Positions 1 through 13,079 are shown, numbered from the stretch's first letter. The stretch is 64,000 nt of DNA from Aphidius gifuensis (GCF_014905175.1 NC_057791.1:3224001-3288000); one strand, 5' to 3'. Program-made: numbers and translations. The notes: generated by a model from the sequence alone, not told the origin.

Positions 1-364
1 AGTTGACTGCATGTTCATTCAATCTTTCTAAAACATACATTTTTTAACAAAAAAAAAAAAAAATCTGGATCAAAGACAAAAAAATATATCCCAATAAAAA
101 ATTTATAATAAATAATAACAAGAATGAGATAAAAAAAATTAAATAAGCATTGCATGTAATAAAAGTGCAGTGCAATAAAATGAAAAATAAACTTTCTCTA
201 ATCAAATAAGAATAATCGCAAGAATAAAAAAAAAAAAAGTAATAATATAATTTATACTTTTCATACATGTGCGTATGATGATAATAATACTTTCAAAAAA
301 AGCTCGAGGGAAGAAGTGAACTTCTTGGTAAATGGAATGAGTATCAATTACACGGATACCTCAC

Positions 365-590
365 CGTTATAGTTTTCAGGAAATTCATGTAGTAAGTCAA
401 GCTCGGGACACTGAAACTCAGTGTGAACAATGCCTCGAGGTCGACGCTTTTCATTTGCATATGAATTGGCCAAGTACCAGAGAACTATACAAACGTAAAA
501 AAGGGTAGTAGATATATAGTTGTTGAAAAGGGTGTTGAAGACAAGAAGAGAGATAGATAACCAAAGGGAGTTGAGGGTGTCAGAGTGCAT
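365..590 (-). CDS. Candidate exon of unidentified membrane or secreted protein
   Basis: An open stretch richer in GC than its surroundings. Two readings are possible. Read from the ATG at 590 it gives an 80-residue product with a hydrophobic first half and a polar tail, ending at a stop at 348. Alternatively, the pyrimidine-rich, AG-free tract at about 560-490 ends in TATAG and looks like a good 3' splice site, giving an exon at 487-365 with a GTGAGG donor. In that case a second frame is open (it contains SVPSLTYYMNFLKT) and would read into a stop shortly after the donor. A TATA-like TATATAAAT sits at about 613-621 on the minus strand. I do not recognise the product. The dual open frames mean the call rests on splice-site quality only. 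Confidence 0.25.
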
Positions 591-599
591 ACCACTATT

Positions 600-2990
600 C
601 TATCCACGCGACATTCATTTATATATAGCAAACGAGAAAATAGAATATATATGTATAACAAAAGTATACAGTTTGTGGGTGGTGTAGAAATGCTACCAAG
701 GATTTCAAGTAGTAGTCCAGACGTAGTATACATTTAGTTGGGATAGTTTGAATTACAGTTCTCGAATCGGTTGATTCACATTCAAATAGAACTATCTTGG
801 TGCATGCATTTGGTGAGTTACGTCCTTAAATTACGACTTAATTAAAGTGCAATTACAATTCGGTTGGCCAGTACCTCAACTCTATGAACACTATATAGAT
901 ATATATATGCAGATATACTCTTTGTCATTTCTCTCACCAACATAAATTCTCCGTGTCACTCAATCTTTTCTATTTTTTCTTTCTATTTTTTTTCTCTACT
1001 TTAACATTCTACTACTCTAACTAAAATTCTAAAGATAATGTAATATTTTTTTTTTTTTTTTTTTCAAAATTATCTTTACATTTTTGTATTACAAAAAAAT
1101 AAAAACAAAAAACTTGAATGGCGATACGTTTATTATACTCTGGTAATACCCACATTGTTAATGTGACAATAGTACACTGATAGAATTCTCAATTATATAA
1201 TAATTTCAATTTCCATGTTTTTTTAATCTTTTTTTATCTTTTTTTGTGACCTATAAACGAAAAGCTTTTGTATGTGTATATATAGCCAGGTCAACCACAT
1301 TCTTACCCAGCAATTTCTACCGCCTCTTTACTATCGTAACTGCACTTGCGCACGAAAATAATGGTATTGGCCGAATTTGCGGACAAACAAAGCTGTTTGT
1401 TTTTATCTTAAAAATATTATTATAATATTTTTTAGTTTATTTTTAATTTTAATTAAATTGATAGATATTAAAATTGTAAAAAAATTGCAATACATATTTA
1501 ACTGTAAAATAAACGATGTATTAAAGATTAATAATGACTTGTATATACGCGGTGTCAGTTTAACCAAGGGAATAGAAGATGAGTATAGGATATTCGATGT
1601 TTACACACTTGATCTTTTCTATTTGTCCCCGAGGATTTTCCATTTAGTTTCGTTTTTATTTTTTATACAACATTTATATCCCTATAATGTTTCATTTTTT
1701 TTTCTTGTCATTTTATATATTCATTTTTTTATTTTTTTTTTTTACATGGATTGCTTACTACTGGAAAAGCGACAATTCCCTACAGAGTCAAATAGGAAGA
1801 TTAAAAAAAGGAAATAAAATAAAAATATAAAAAAAAAATAAATGTATAAATATTATGGACAAGAGAAAAGAAATAGAAAATCCAAGTCCGTTGGAAATAC
1901 TAAAGTAAAAATATACGAGTAATAAAAAAAAATACTTGTGATGCCTATTTTTCTTCTCAATTTCCTGTCTCATTTGATTTTTCTTATTCTCTATTTTATT
2001 CGTTTGTTGTTTTTTTGTATTTATTTCTAAGTATACTAACAAACTTGCAATATAAACACGAATAACTTGGTATATGCTATATAGAAATAGTCCTGATGAA
2101 GCACACGCTCAAACTGTAATCCCAACAAACATTATTACGTTGCATAATTTATCACTGTAATCCACGCTTTGGATACTTGTACATTTTCTCTTAGTTATAT
2201 TGTACGAATATACGAAAAAGTGTCTTTACAATGTGCCTCATGTGTTTTTAACAACTTGAATAACTTTATTTATTTATATATTTTTTCTATCTCAACTTTT
2301 TTTTTTATTTTTGATATTTTTTTGGTCATTTTTTATTATCCAATTTTACTTGTTTTGTCTTTTATTTTATTATCAAATAAATTGACTAACATATAGCAAC
2401 GGAAATGAAGTTGCAAGGTTCTACTATATATGACGACTATTTTCTCGACGACAACGACAAAGACAACGACGACAAGTACAGTTGAAAATGAATGTTTTTT
2501 TCATGAAAACTTTAGAAATGAACTTTTAAAAACTAAAATGTGAAAATTTTACGAATTGAGTCGTATCAATTTTTTTTAACCGCTTACAAGATGATGCAAT
2601 TTTAACTATTTTATTGTTATTTTTATTATTTTTTTATATTATTATATTATGCTTTGTATCACTTTACATAGGACAAATTGTCGAAAGTTTTGCTTCCTTT
2701 TTTTTATATCGACTTCCCTTTCTTTTATTTTATTTAACTTAATAAATTTGAATTCACATGGATAATAAAATTAGGCAAGGCGAACCGTTCGACCGGGACA
2801 GTTTTTCGTTTTTTTTTTTTGTTATATTTCAGAATAACTAGCATTCACCGATCATACGGTTAAATCATTTTATTTTGTAACTAATTTAATAATGAATTGA
2901 CATAAGAACCAAGCGAAGGGGAAAAAAAATTGTTTAAAAAAAACCATAATGAAGAAATTAAAATTTGTAATAGAGAAATTATCAAGAGTA
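600..2990. other. Intergenic, no supported gene
   Basis: AT-rich DNA with poly-T and poly-A runs. Open frames here are Phe/Leu/Ile/Lys-rich translations of homopolymer tracts. A short minus-strand stretch near 1320-1393 is less AT-rich and is followed by GTAAGA, so it could be an exon of the candidate at 365-590, but the phases do not join. Confidence 0.5.
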
Positions 2991-2992
2991 GG

Positions 2993-3031
2993 TATATATA
3001 AAGAGGAAATTAATCAACAAAATATATCAGT
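2993..3031 (+). promoter_or_regulatory. Core promoter of the cuticle protein gene
   Basis: TATATATAA at 2993-3001 is followed about 28 bases later by TCAGT (3027-3031), a good arthropod initiator. The first ATG of the cuticle gene is at 3078, so the 5' leader would be about 50 bases. Confidence 0.6.
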
Positions 3032-3077
3032 ACTCACTCTGATTGGGTGAAGACAACAGTCTCAGATCAAAGAAAAA

Positions 3078-3759
3078 ATGTCGTTCAAAGTAAGAAGCTT
3101 CTATTGATAACTAAAAATAGAATGAAAAAAAAAAAAGCAAAGTTATAAATTAATAAAAATAATAATTTTCATCTTATTTTAATTAAAAATATTATTGTGT
3201 TTTAATTATTACCTCCATTGGAATATACAGTAGAGAATAATATTGTTTTCTTGTTTGTTAATTGACAGATATTGGCAGTGGTTTTAATTGTTTCGACAAT
3301 GTACGTGATGTGCGTGACAGGACATGGTCACGCTCATTCATTCCAACATTTTCATGGACCAGTGATTGGTGAGGATAAAGAAGTGACATATACTGACAAG
3401 CATGGACATCATCATTACGATTATGTTGGTCATCCTCACTACAAGTTTTCATATGGCGTTAAGGATCCTCACACTGGTGATCATCATGGACAGAAAGAAC
3501 ATCGTGATGGTCTGTAAATAAAAAAAAAAAAAAACAATAATAATAATAATATAATATTCTTATCATCATATTATTTATAATTATTATATTTATAATTTTA
3601 TTTTTAATAGGCAAAGAGGTTCATGGTGAATATTCTGTTCAAGAGCCAGGTGGAAATTTACGAACAGTAAAATATTACGCAGATAAAAGTGGTTTTCATG
3701 CTCATGTTCACAATAGCCATGGAAATAACCACAATGGTGGCAGTAGTGGTGATAATTAA
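3078..3759 (+). CDS. RR-2 type cuticular protein
   Basis: Three exons: 3078-3089, 3269-3509 and 3611-3759, giving a protein of about 133 residues. The first exon encodes only MSFK, the usual layout for cuticle genes in which an intron interrupts the signal peptide. The hydrophobic signal continues with ILAVVLIVSTMYV. A His-rich segment follows, then a chitin-binding Rebers-Riddiford domain of the RR-2 form: YKFSYGVKDPHTGDHHGQKE, then EYSVQEPGGNLRTVKYYADK. The second intron splits a Gly codon in HRDG and uses a GTCTGT donor, which is weak but keeps the frame and the conserved motif. The protein should be secreted by epidermis and bind chitin in hard cuticle. The short His/Gly/Asn-rich tail ends in GDN. 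A polyadenylation signal AATAAA is at 3935-3940. Exon joining is by eye; the family call is firm. Confidence 0.93.
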
Positions 3760-6700
3760 AAATAATTATCTTTGTTTTTATTGTTTATGTTATTATTTTT
3801 TAGTTGTTTTTTCTTCTTTTATTCACATCATATCATTTTTATGTTGACACCAAATATAAAATAATTAAATTTTAATCATGATTATAAAATAAAATTTAAA
3901 AAAAATTGTATTGTTAGTGTATATTGTTTAAAAAAATAAATAAAAAAATGTAAACAAGTACTTTACACAAGAAAAATAATAATATGACTTTGATATTTAA
4001 AACAGATAATATTACTTCACAAAAGAATATTTGATATTCAAAATTTTTGATGCATTAATTTACGAAACTTGTGTATTATCATTCAGACATTGTTTGTTCA
4101 TTTGAATGTATCTTATCATAATAAAGTACAAGTGTATAAATTTGTTAGTTTACAGAGAAATGGAAATATTGATTTAATGTTCAAGTTAGGAGACAATTGC
4201 TTTCACCTCAATTGTATTCAACAACATTGACTATCAAGTCGAGCATAACACGCATGTATCAGCAAATATCCTGAGTGATTTTACAACATCATCATGATGA
4301 TGATATATATCCTAAAAGTTATTGCATTCATAAATGATGAATATACAAAAAGTCTAACAAGTCATTTGTCTTTTTCTTTGTTTTTTTTTTTATTGTTGTT
4401 TCTAAACAGACAAGTGCATTAACAAATTTACATTTATCTTTTATTCGAAAAAGAAAAAATATAAAATGTGAAATAATAAATCTACGTTATTTTTTTTTTT
4501 TGTGATCTTTGTTTAACACGAAAATAAGCAAAAGTCTTTCAAATACAAACATGAGTACCAACAATCAAAAGGTCCTTTGTAAATTCGTACTTAAGCTGCA
4601 GTTACAAAGCTAATTGTTACGATTGAACAATTAGAATTTGCTACTAGTATTGTGAGTTTACATACCTGTGCAGTTATGTTATATATAACGAACATTGTAT
4701 GTCCAGTTTCGTCAGTCTAAAACCACCATTCTAAATTGGTTCTCATCCAATTTCCCCCTTTATTCTTTATCTCTTTCTACATCAGCTTAAAATTGGTTGT
4801 ACATGGTTGAACTATCTTGAATCTAACTAGTGATTGGTCCCTTGTGTTTTGTTAACCATATGACAAAGAAGATTACAAAATATTCTACACTTTTGCACTT
4901 AATATCGAACAATTGACATTTCCTAAATTGTTCAATCCACACTAGATTGATCACCCTTGTATTGCCAGAATAAAATAGAAAAATAACCAATAAAAAAATT
5001 ACAGAGGCTTTTTTTTTTTTTTTACGAGTTAGTTTAATTGAAAAAAAAATTTAATGATAGAGATGTATAAAAGGTTTTTCAATTGATATTATCAACTTGT
5101 GTCTTTTGTATTATTTTTTAAAAGAAAAAAAAATCGATAGACAATGAAGAGAGTAAGCAATGAACCTAAAGCAAAAAATAAAAAATAAAATAAACAATTT
5201 AAAGAATTGAAGGTCAAACAAAAATCTCTAGAGGCCTTGTCTGATCTTGCTCAACGACTTGGATCATTCTCTGTACGCTAGTAAATTCAATTTAGTTGTA
5301 TGAATGTCTCTCTTTGAAAATTCAATCTTCAATATCCATGAAGGATGAAAAGAAAGCAGTGTTAAATCATAAGGCATAAAATCAATGAAACTTTTAAATT
5401 GTAAAAAAAAATAAATAAACAAATAATAATTTTTATATGAAATAAAGAACAAACTTTAAGACTATATCGTTTGGACCAACTACTCATCATGTCATAAACA
5501 TCCGATGCACTTTAGCATCACTTGCTGTTTCACCAAGTTTTTGTTCAGCTTAAGAATAGAATCTATTTTCAACAGATGTCTTTAACAGAACTGAGCTTCT
5601 TGAGGTTTGAGTATTATACACCACCAACAAACCAATTGTCTTCAACAAAACATCAACAATTTTATTCTACTTTTTAAAGAAAAATAAAAAAAAATTCGTC
5701 ACTTCTAAACCAACTATATTTATACAATTTTTTTTAGATTAAAAATCAACAGTTTCAACACCCCAAGAAGCACGTTTTAACTGTCTACTCTGATAATAAG
5801 ATAAAAATTTTATTTTTCATGTTATTGTATATTTTTTTTTTTTGTTTGAAATAAATGTCATGTTTACTTTATTTGAATTATATCAAATAAAATATAATAA
5901 AAAGTTATAGTAAATTTTCCAAACAATCTAAAATACATTGAATTATTTTTCCGATAATTTTCAATAAACAAAATCATTCAAGTTTGTTTATTCAATTGTG
6001 CAAAATTTACTAGTAAATTTTTACTATTATAATTTTATTTTTCAACTCAATATATTATTGGCAAAGAAAAATTCTAGTAAGAAAAAAAAAAAAAAAGAAA
6101 GTTTATAGAGCTATTAGAAAAATTTGAATGTATTTTTCAATGTATGATAGAGTTGGTCTTGTTGAAAATTGGTCAATATATTTTATGATTATGATTTTAA
6201 AAATTTATCGTTTTGAATTGAGATATTAAATAAATCGAATATCCAGAATAGTGATAAATTTAAAAGCATTTTTTCATACATCATTGTAAGATTGCAGTTT
6301 CAAGAAAATAAAATTTATAATAAATTTAAATCATCCTGTTATTTTGTATAGATATAGAAATAAATAAAATTCCATAAAAAACATAATAACATTGGAGTTA
6401 ACATTTAATTTAATCAAGTGATTGGAATTGTGTAAAAATGCATATTAAAAAAATGAATCAAATCATAATTTGGATGTCCCAATTCCCAGTACCCTAAAAG
6501 TACTGACTTTATGTGTCATTTAGCTTTGATGTTACGACCCAGAGAAATTAATTATAAATGTTCTACAGCCTTGAAAGATTAAATGAGATTTACCAACGTA
6601 AAAAGGTACATTGATAGTCAAACGAGATTTTTTTTTCTACATTGATAAAAGAGGAATTCTTAAGAAATTTCTTGATTAACCAAATATAAAAAAAAAATAT

Positions 6701-8000
6701 ATATATCGTTGGACAGATGAATTTGGTAAATAAATGAATGGAACTTTAAATTGATTGCAATTTTAGACAGCAAGGGTGATTTTCATTTTGAAAATAATTC
6801 TGTAAATTAAATCAGTTGAATTTGATGAATTGATAAAAACCTGGTAGACTGTGATTTTTCTTTTTTTTATTTGTTTGGATAAGAATAAGAATAAAAAATA
6901 ATTTTCATTGTAAAATATACAGATGAGGTTTCGAGAGACGAGACTATTCTTTTCATGATAACAAATTGTTTTAATTTTGTAAACTGGAATTTCTGTTAAT
7001 TTATTACGAGTTTGTAAATTATTTGGATAATAAAATTAAAAACAAAAATTTAATTGGGTTACAGTTGAAATGATACTTTGTCAGTGGCTGATAAAAAAAA
7101 AATTTAATATATAATTAAATTAACAAGTATAAAACAATGACTGAAAAAAAAAATAAATTATTTTGATTTTATCTTTGTAAAAAATATTTATACTGTCAAG
7201 TTAAAAATATAATACATATTTTTCAAACAATCCTCGAATAAAAACGAAAGATTGGATAATCTCGATGAGAATAAAATATGCCCTGTCATGAGTGGGTTTA
7301 TATTGAAGTCTGTTATTCATGTTTTCAGTTTTTTATATTGAGAGACTATCGTTTTTAAAAACCTCGGTATAAAATATTACTAAAAATCTTGGATATGATG
7401 AAAAATCATTGAAGCACAGACAGTAACAGACCCTTCTCAATATTCTGGCATTTGAAGAAGAGAAAAAAAAAAAAAATAATATCCTCCATACAATGATGAA
7501 ATACAAAATCAATGAATTTATATCATACAAAATAATGTACTTGAATCGACAGATATCAAAATAATCTCAGTACTATCAATTGTTATTATCGGATATATTT
7601 TTTTTTTAAATCAATGTATAACGCACGATTCAAAACAATAATAATTTCATTTTAAATGTCTATCAAAAAAATATTCTTTTCTTTATCTCTCGTTGTTTCT
7701 ATTTTCTTAACATCATATCAGGTTTAATAAAAAATATTTCCCAAGGGATAAACAATATGAGTAAGTTTATTCCCACTTGTATTGCACCGTAAGTCAGTCT
7801 GATGGGTATTAATTTTATTTGCTCAAGATAATATACTCCAAGAAAGAAGAAAAAAAAAGAAACCAACAAATTTTGTTATCAATATATTCGAGTGTTTTGA
7901 TTAATATTTACCAAATGATAATATTAAATTCAATTAAAAAAATAATAATCAGTCTGTAAATTATTTTTAATAAATAATAACGTAACTTTTTTTCTTCATA
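3760..8000. other. Intergenic, nothing supported
   Basis: After the cuticle gene's 3' UTR there are about 4 kb of AT-rich sequence. I see no coding-like frame, RNA gene or organised repeat. Short open frames near 5264-5452 and 7333-7530 lack splice or family support. Confidence 0.6.
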
Positions 8001-8990
8001 ATGTCTCGCTTAATAATTATGAAGCTATTGTTACTTGAAATATTATTATATTTTAATATTTCTTATGCACAAGAAACAACGACAATTTCAAACTCATCAA
8101 CAGTGGTAAATAACAATATATTTAAATTATTATTTAAATAAAAATTTAAAAATATTATCATAAATATTATCTCAATTTTTCATAAAATCATGACTTTGTA
8201 GTAAACAGTAGCAATAAAGTAGAATTAATAAGAAGGTTTATTTTAAAACAAAGTTATAAAATATTCGCTTTTGTCCTTTCAGTGCTTGAAAATTAATAAA
8301 TAAGTAGTCTCGTTAACAAATAAAACTTTTCCATGTATATAAGAGAAAAACAGAGAAATAGAGAGAGCAAGAGAGAGATGATAATATGAACCCGGCTAGT
8401 TTAGTTTTGTTAGTTTGAACTCTTGCTTCCGGAAATAATGCTTAAAACGGAAGTTTTCATTTTCATTAACTCGAACAGGGTGTCAGATGTTTTTAGTTGG
8501 ATCAAAGCTAGTTTGTTAATTCGTAAACTCAGTTGAATAAATCTATTAATGCGCATGAATATCACGAAATAATTGTTATCAGTATTATATTGCATACAGA
8601 TTATTTATTATCATGATAAAATTTTATCATTCACTACCACTGTATTTTTAACAAGTAAATAAAGCTCAATAAATATTTATAAAATCCACAAATTTATCAT
8701 TCTAATCAGAATTATAAAAAAACAAAAATGTACCAGTGATTTATGTGATTAAATTTTTTTTGTTTCATGTCAACAGAAACCTGGTAGTAGTGGGACTGAT
8801 ACAGCCACTATATTTTTTATTATAATGGCTGGAACAACAATATCAATATTAATAATTTTACTATCAACAAGGACATACCAGTAAGTAATTTCATTTCAAT
8901 TATATGATTTTTAATTAAAAATATATATAGTAAGGTTTTAATTGAATATCATCGTCAAATAGCAAGTACAAAAAGGAGGAACTGGATTAA
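8001..8990 (+). CDS. Small single-pass membrane protein, unknown function
   Basis: Three small exons join in frame: 8001-8105, 8777-8880 and 8963-8990, giving about 78 residues. Exon 1 starts at an ATG and encodes a cleavable signal peptide (MKLLLLEILLYFNISYA, then QETTT). A short Ser/Thr-rich ectodomain follows with one possible N-glycosylation site (NSS). Exon 2 begins KPGSSGTDT and carries a transmembrane segment (IFFIIMAGTTISILIILL). The cytoplasmic tail STRTYHKYKKEELD is basic, then acidic. Donors are GTAAAT and GTAAGT; acceptors end AACAG and AATAG. AATAAA is at 9332-9337. I do not recognise a family. The pattern of signal peptide, membrane segment and charged tail over three phase-matched exons makes a real gene likely; the last acceptor is the weakest point. 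Confidence 0.6.
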
Positions 8991-9814
8991 TCACGTAATA
9001 GTTACACATAATGGATGGCCAAAATCAATGGCAAAGACGTAGAAAGACATTAATTTCCGGAAAATATATTGACGCTCATTGATGCAAACCAACACCTCCA
9101 ACGCACCAGTTCAAATACAGATATTCGACAGACTGGGATATTAATTACTATAAATTGACATGGACAAATATCCAAGCTCTGACTAATATATTTGACATTC
9201 TATTTACGAATGTTTAATGTAACTATTATAAATGTCTGCTCAACGACCATGTAATTTAAAAAAAGTAATGTAATTTCAAAATTTGTTAATATAGTAAATT
9301 GTATGACTCGTTTCTTGTTCAAGATTTAAAAAATAAAAATATAATTTTGATTAAAAATTAAATTATTCGTATTGTCATAAATTTTTTTTGATAACTTAAA
9401 AACGTGTCTATATAAAAGAATAAAATAAAAGTATATAAACCTATTTTTTTAAAAGTAGCATAACAAAGTTTGATGCGACCTTTTACTTAAACTTTATGAT
9501 CAAATGAATTTCTATTGGAATACTTAAAATCCAATTGCATTACTGTCATGGCTAAAATATTGTGTTATAAAAAAAATGAAAGTAGTTTTAAGATGATATC
9601 GATGATTGTTATTAAGCTTCGTAAAGTTGAACTATAAAAAAAAAAAAAATATATATATAGTTGTTGTTAATAAACACCTGTGCTCCATGTAATTTGATAA
9701 TTGATTTTTAACTAATAAAAAAGAATCAACCGAGTGATATCAAACGCTGGCTACCTATTGATTGTAGCAAAGTTACCATCAGCTAAATGTCTCGGTGACT
9801 GACACATACATTAT
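8991..9814. other. 3' UTR and spacer before the inverted repeat
   Basis: Contains the 3' UTR of the preceding small gene and AT-rich spacer. Nothing further is supported. Similarity to the sequence beyond 24240 stops near 9815. Confidence 0.5.
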
Positions 9815-10029
9815 ACATATGTCTTCCGATATACATTGATATGATGATGATAACAATAAATGTTAATGAAGCAATAGCATAATTATCACAACGTAACAAA
9901 TAAATTTGAATAAAAAAAAAAGCAAGATGACCTAAAGAATACCCTCAAGAAGTTCATGGAGTTCAAAATAAAACAAGACAATCAAGACAATATTAATGCA
10001 ATAAGTTGAAAAAAATTCTACCTTTTTAG

Positions 10030-10176
10030 CGGATGTTCATCTTCCCACGCTGATCACCAACTGCTTCAACGCTCTGCAGTTCATGATAACTCTATCAGCA
10101 TGACAAGTTCAACAATCAGACTTGGTCAACTGTTCCACCAGTTTTCAAATGGTCCATCACCACTTTTACATTATCT
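10030..10176 (+). pseudogene. Exon-like fragment open in both arms, unknown protein
   Basis: A 147-base segment with an acceptor-like TTTTTAG before it and a GTATAA donor after it. It reads without stops as 48 residues including HQLLQRSAVHDNS and STIRLGQLFHQF. The right-arm counterpart (minus strand, 24023-23877) has the same length and frame, differing at only about four residues. The family is not recognised. The opposite strand of the same segment has stops in its frames. It may be an exon of a lost or unannotated gene in the arms, or chance. Confidence 0.25.
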
Positions 10177-10704
10177 GTATAAAAGAACAAAAAGAATATC
10201 TATTAACTTGTGTGGTTTATAAATTTAACTATTTTATGATTTGAAAAATGACACATCTAGATGTCAACTGTTGGATCTACTGATGATAATGTAGCTCATT
10301 CAGTCACAAGATTTTTTCTACTATTTCCTACCATGTTTCGCTAATGCCAACGTTCAATAGAACGAAAACAAATACTATGATTTATAACAACAACTTTGTG
10401 TTGTAATTGAATAGTAATTAATATTAACAAACAAACTATTAATTAAGAATTTTTAATCAACTGTATAATTAAACACAAAACTATAAGATGGAATAATCCA
10501 AAGAGAAGCAAATTAGGTAGGCATTCAACAACAACAAACACGATCAAGGACTTGACCACAATAATAACATGAGCAATCTACAGGTTAAAAGTTTAAGAAG
10601 AATCCTTGACAATATACTTCAAGAACTCATTGGCAAGCATCAACAGTATCATTGATTTGTTTACCATTAGCAATGTTTAAATTAATGAATTTAATTTGTT
10701 ACAG

Positions 10705-10839
10705 ATTTTGTTATTGAATGTAAACAATGGCATTGCTTATATTCTGCCAATAACGTGGTTACAACCACCAAATAAAAAAAAAATTGCAAGACCTGGGTCT
10801 TGTAAAAGGCATGGTGATATTGTTTGTTACAACACGTAG
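10705..10839 (+). pseudogene. Exon-like fragment with conserved stop in both arms
   Basis: After an acceptor-like TTTGTTACAG, a 44-codon frame runs to TAG. It contains NNGIAYILPITWL and ARPGSCKRHGDIVCYNT. In the right arm (minus strand, 23325-23191) length and frame are the same and the stop has changed from TAG to TAA, so the end is kept. A second frame in the same segment is also open for about 22 codons. I cannot identify a family. The neighbouring open run at 10569-10655 (NLQVKSLRRILDNILQEL) is identical in both arms. Confidence 0.22.
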
Positions 10840-12789
10840 TCGTTGACTTGTGATTCGAGATTCGATTTAAAGAAAAAAACGCATAAAAAATGAAATATAT
10901 ATTAGTGATAATAATTATATGAATCTTACCTCAAATCAGCTATCACTAATTGTAACAGTAAAGGCCACCAATATGTACAGATTCATCACCATGTACTATC
11001 CAGTCATTTTAGGCATTCACAAGTTACTTTCGTTCTCACACAAATCATCGTACAAATTATTAACACATAACAAATATTAATTATTTTGTTTTTTTTTTCA
11101 GATCAACCAGTATTATTTTAACAAATCCAATAAATTAAACCAAATCACCATGATAAGAATGAATTAAAAAAAAAAAAGATTGTCATCAGTTGTATAAATA
11201 AAATCAACTATTATTAATTATAATAATTCAATTAGTAAGTTGATTTTATTTTTTAAATTGTATTGTCGAATATATATTGTCAGGTGTTTCGGTTACTGTC
11301 GAATATTACAGTGATAAATCCAACGCAAGTTACCAACGACTAAACAACGAATGAGTGACTTGTTCACGTTTCAGTTGGGAAAACAGGATTTTGATGGCAT
11401 TGTGGGTATTTCAAGATATTTATTTTCAAAAAGACTCTACCAGTGTCTTACGTTGAAAATATTTTTGTCATAAAAAAAAACAACATAGAAAATAAAAAAA
11501 ATATACTAGTGACAATGATTAAAATTTTACCTTGGATTAGCTACCACCAGCTGTATCAGTAAAACCACCAAGGCTCCAATATGTTCCAACTTATCATCAG
11601 GTACACTCCAGTCATTTCAAATATTTACAAACATTTTTTTATACTTTCAAAAATACACTAAAAGAACATCAAAACATAAAACAATATTAGTTATTTTGTA
11701 TTTCATCAATTAAACATATATTTTTTATTTTAGATCAAATATTAATTATCATTTAAAAAAAAAAAACGAATATAAAAAACAATTTATCGAGTCATGGTAA
11801 GAATAAAAAAAAAATATTCAATGCCTAGAAGATAGAATCAAACCAGCTGAATCATTTGATTTTGATGGTACTAGCTTCATTTAAAATTAAAAACAATTAT
11901 ACAACATATTCACGATTCATTCAACAAAATTGGGTGTTGTTCTAGACAAGATGATGATTCAGATTGCATTTAACAAGCCGGAGCCAATGTCACAGATCCT
12001 GAAAAATTGTTGCAAGCTGGGGTGTTATGCATAGTGTTGTTGCATATGATATGAAACCTGGTGATCTGTTGCACCAAGTTATATTTAACGCATTAAAAAA
12101 GTCGCAGAGGTGAACTATCAATTAGCATTTATTTTTCAATAAAAATTCAGTCGCATTGGTTCATTTATTTTTTTTCAGGGTGTTATGCTGATGAATCCAG
12201 TTAGTTAGCACAGCAAAAATTTTTTTATTATCAACTGAATACGACGTCGACGAATAAAATAATAAATATGTAATGAAAAATCGTAAATGGAGAATGATAA
12301 AAATGAAGGGTTTAATTATTAATATTTTTAACATTTGGAGTATGATTGTCAAATAAATACAAAAAAAAAAAAAGAAAAAGAAAAAAAAGAGCTTGTTGTT
12401 ACCGACGCAGACACTAATTTTATAGAAAAAAAACTAAAAATTAATGTGCTTAAATATTTATCGGAACATCAATTGTTATACTCAGGCAAACAATAATTAA
12501 TATTTTTGCAAAAAAAAAAAAAAAAATTATAAAGCTATTATAGGGACGCCGATAAAACAAAATGCCCGCCATTGTCGTGCCATGAATTAGCAATTTACAA
12601 ATATATTAATTAAAACGCAGTTATTATCGAGCGACCGTAAATTATTATTTTAATTTTTTTAAGAAAAAAAAAATGAACGAAATTTAATGATATTTATCGA
12701 CGATAGACCTAGATAAAAGCGATTAATTTTATTCAGACGCCGGCAATGAAAAATGAAAAAACCCACTTTAATAAAATATATAATTATTG

Positions 12790-12936
12790 TCACAACAATC
12801 GAAAAATAAAATGATTTGAGTATATAAAAAATAAGAAAAAGAATAAGTAAATTATGCCACACAAAATAATTAATAAAAAATAAATTTCCCAGGCATCAAT
12901 GGCGCGGCGTCCTTTGTAGAGGACCATTTTCGGCAT
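12790..12936 (-). CDS. Candidate micropeptide divergent from GON4L (left copy)
   Basis: The 48-codon frame starts MPKMVLYKGRRAIDAWE and continues as a hydrophobic, membrane-like stretch (FLLIILCGIIYLFFFLFF). The first 17 codons use GC-rich codons in an AT-rich setting and the start context is AAAAATG. It faces away from GON4L, with the shared promoter region at 13080-13275 upstream of both. The right arm keeps the same start, but its reading is longer (77 codons) because the T-rich tract differs. The first residues faintly resemble the start of sn-1-specific diacylglycerol lipases (MPG-V-F-RRW); that is only an impression. It could be a short membrane peptide, a first coding exon, or a chance ORF in a divergent transcript. 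Confidence 0.3.
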   Translation of the reverse strand: MPKMVLYKGRRAIDAWEIYFLLIILCGIIYLFFFLFFIYSNHFIFRLL

Positions 12937-13079
12937 TTTTTTTTCAACTCAAAAATATAATATAAATAAACAATTATGTGATGAAATTATATTAAATTAT
13001 TATCAATTACACTGTGGAAATTTTTTTTTTAATAATTTTAGTAATGATAATGAGAAAAGAATAATGAAACAAACCACAA

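Noticed and set aside
420..480. KRRPRGIV resembling an insulin B/A-chain junction and A-chain start
   Set aside because: No following CC pair or other insulin cysteines; chance similarity.
1377..2396. Frames of 75-146 codons rich in Phe, Leu, Ile and Lys
   Set aside because: Products of poly-T/poly-A tracts, without start context, splice sites or family features.
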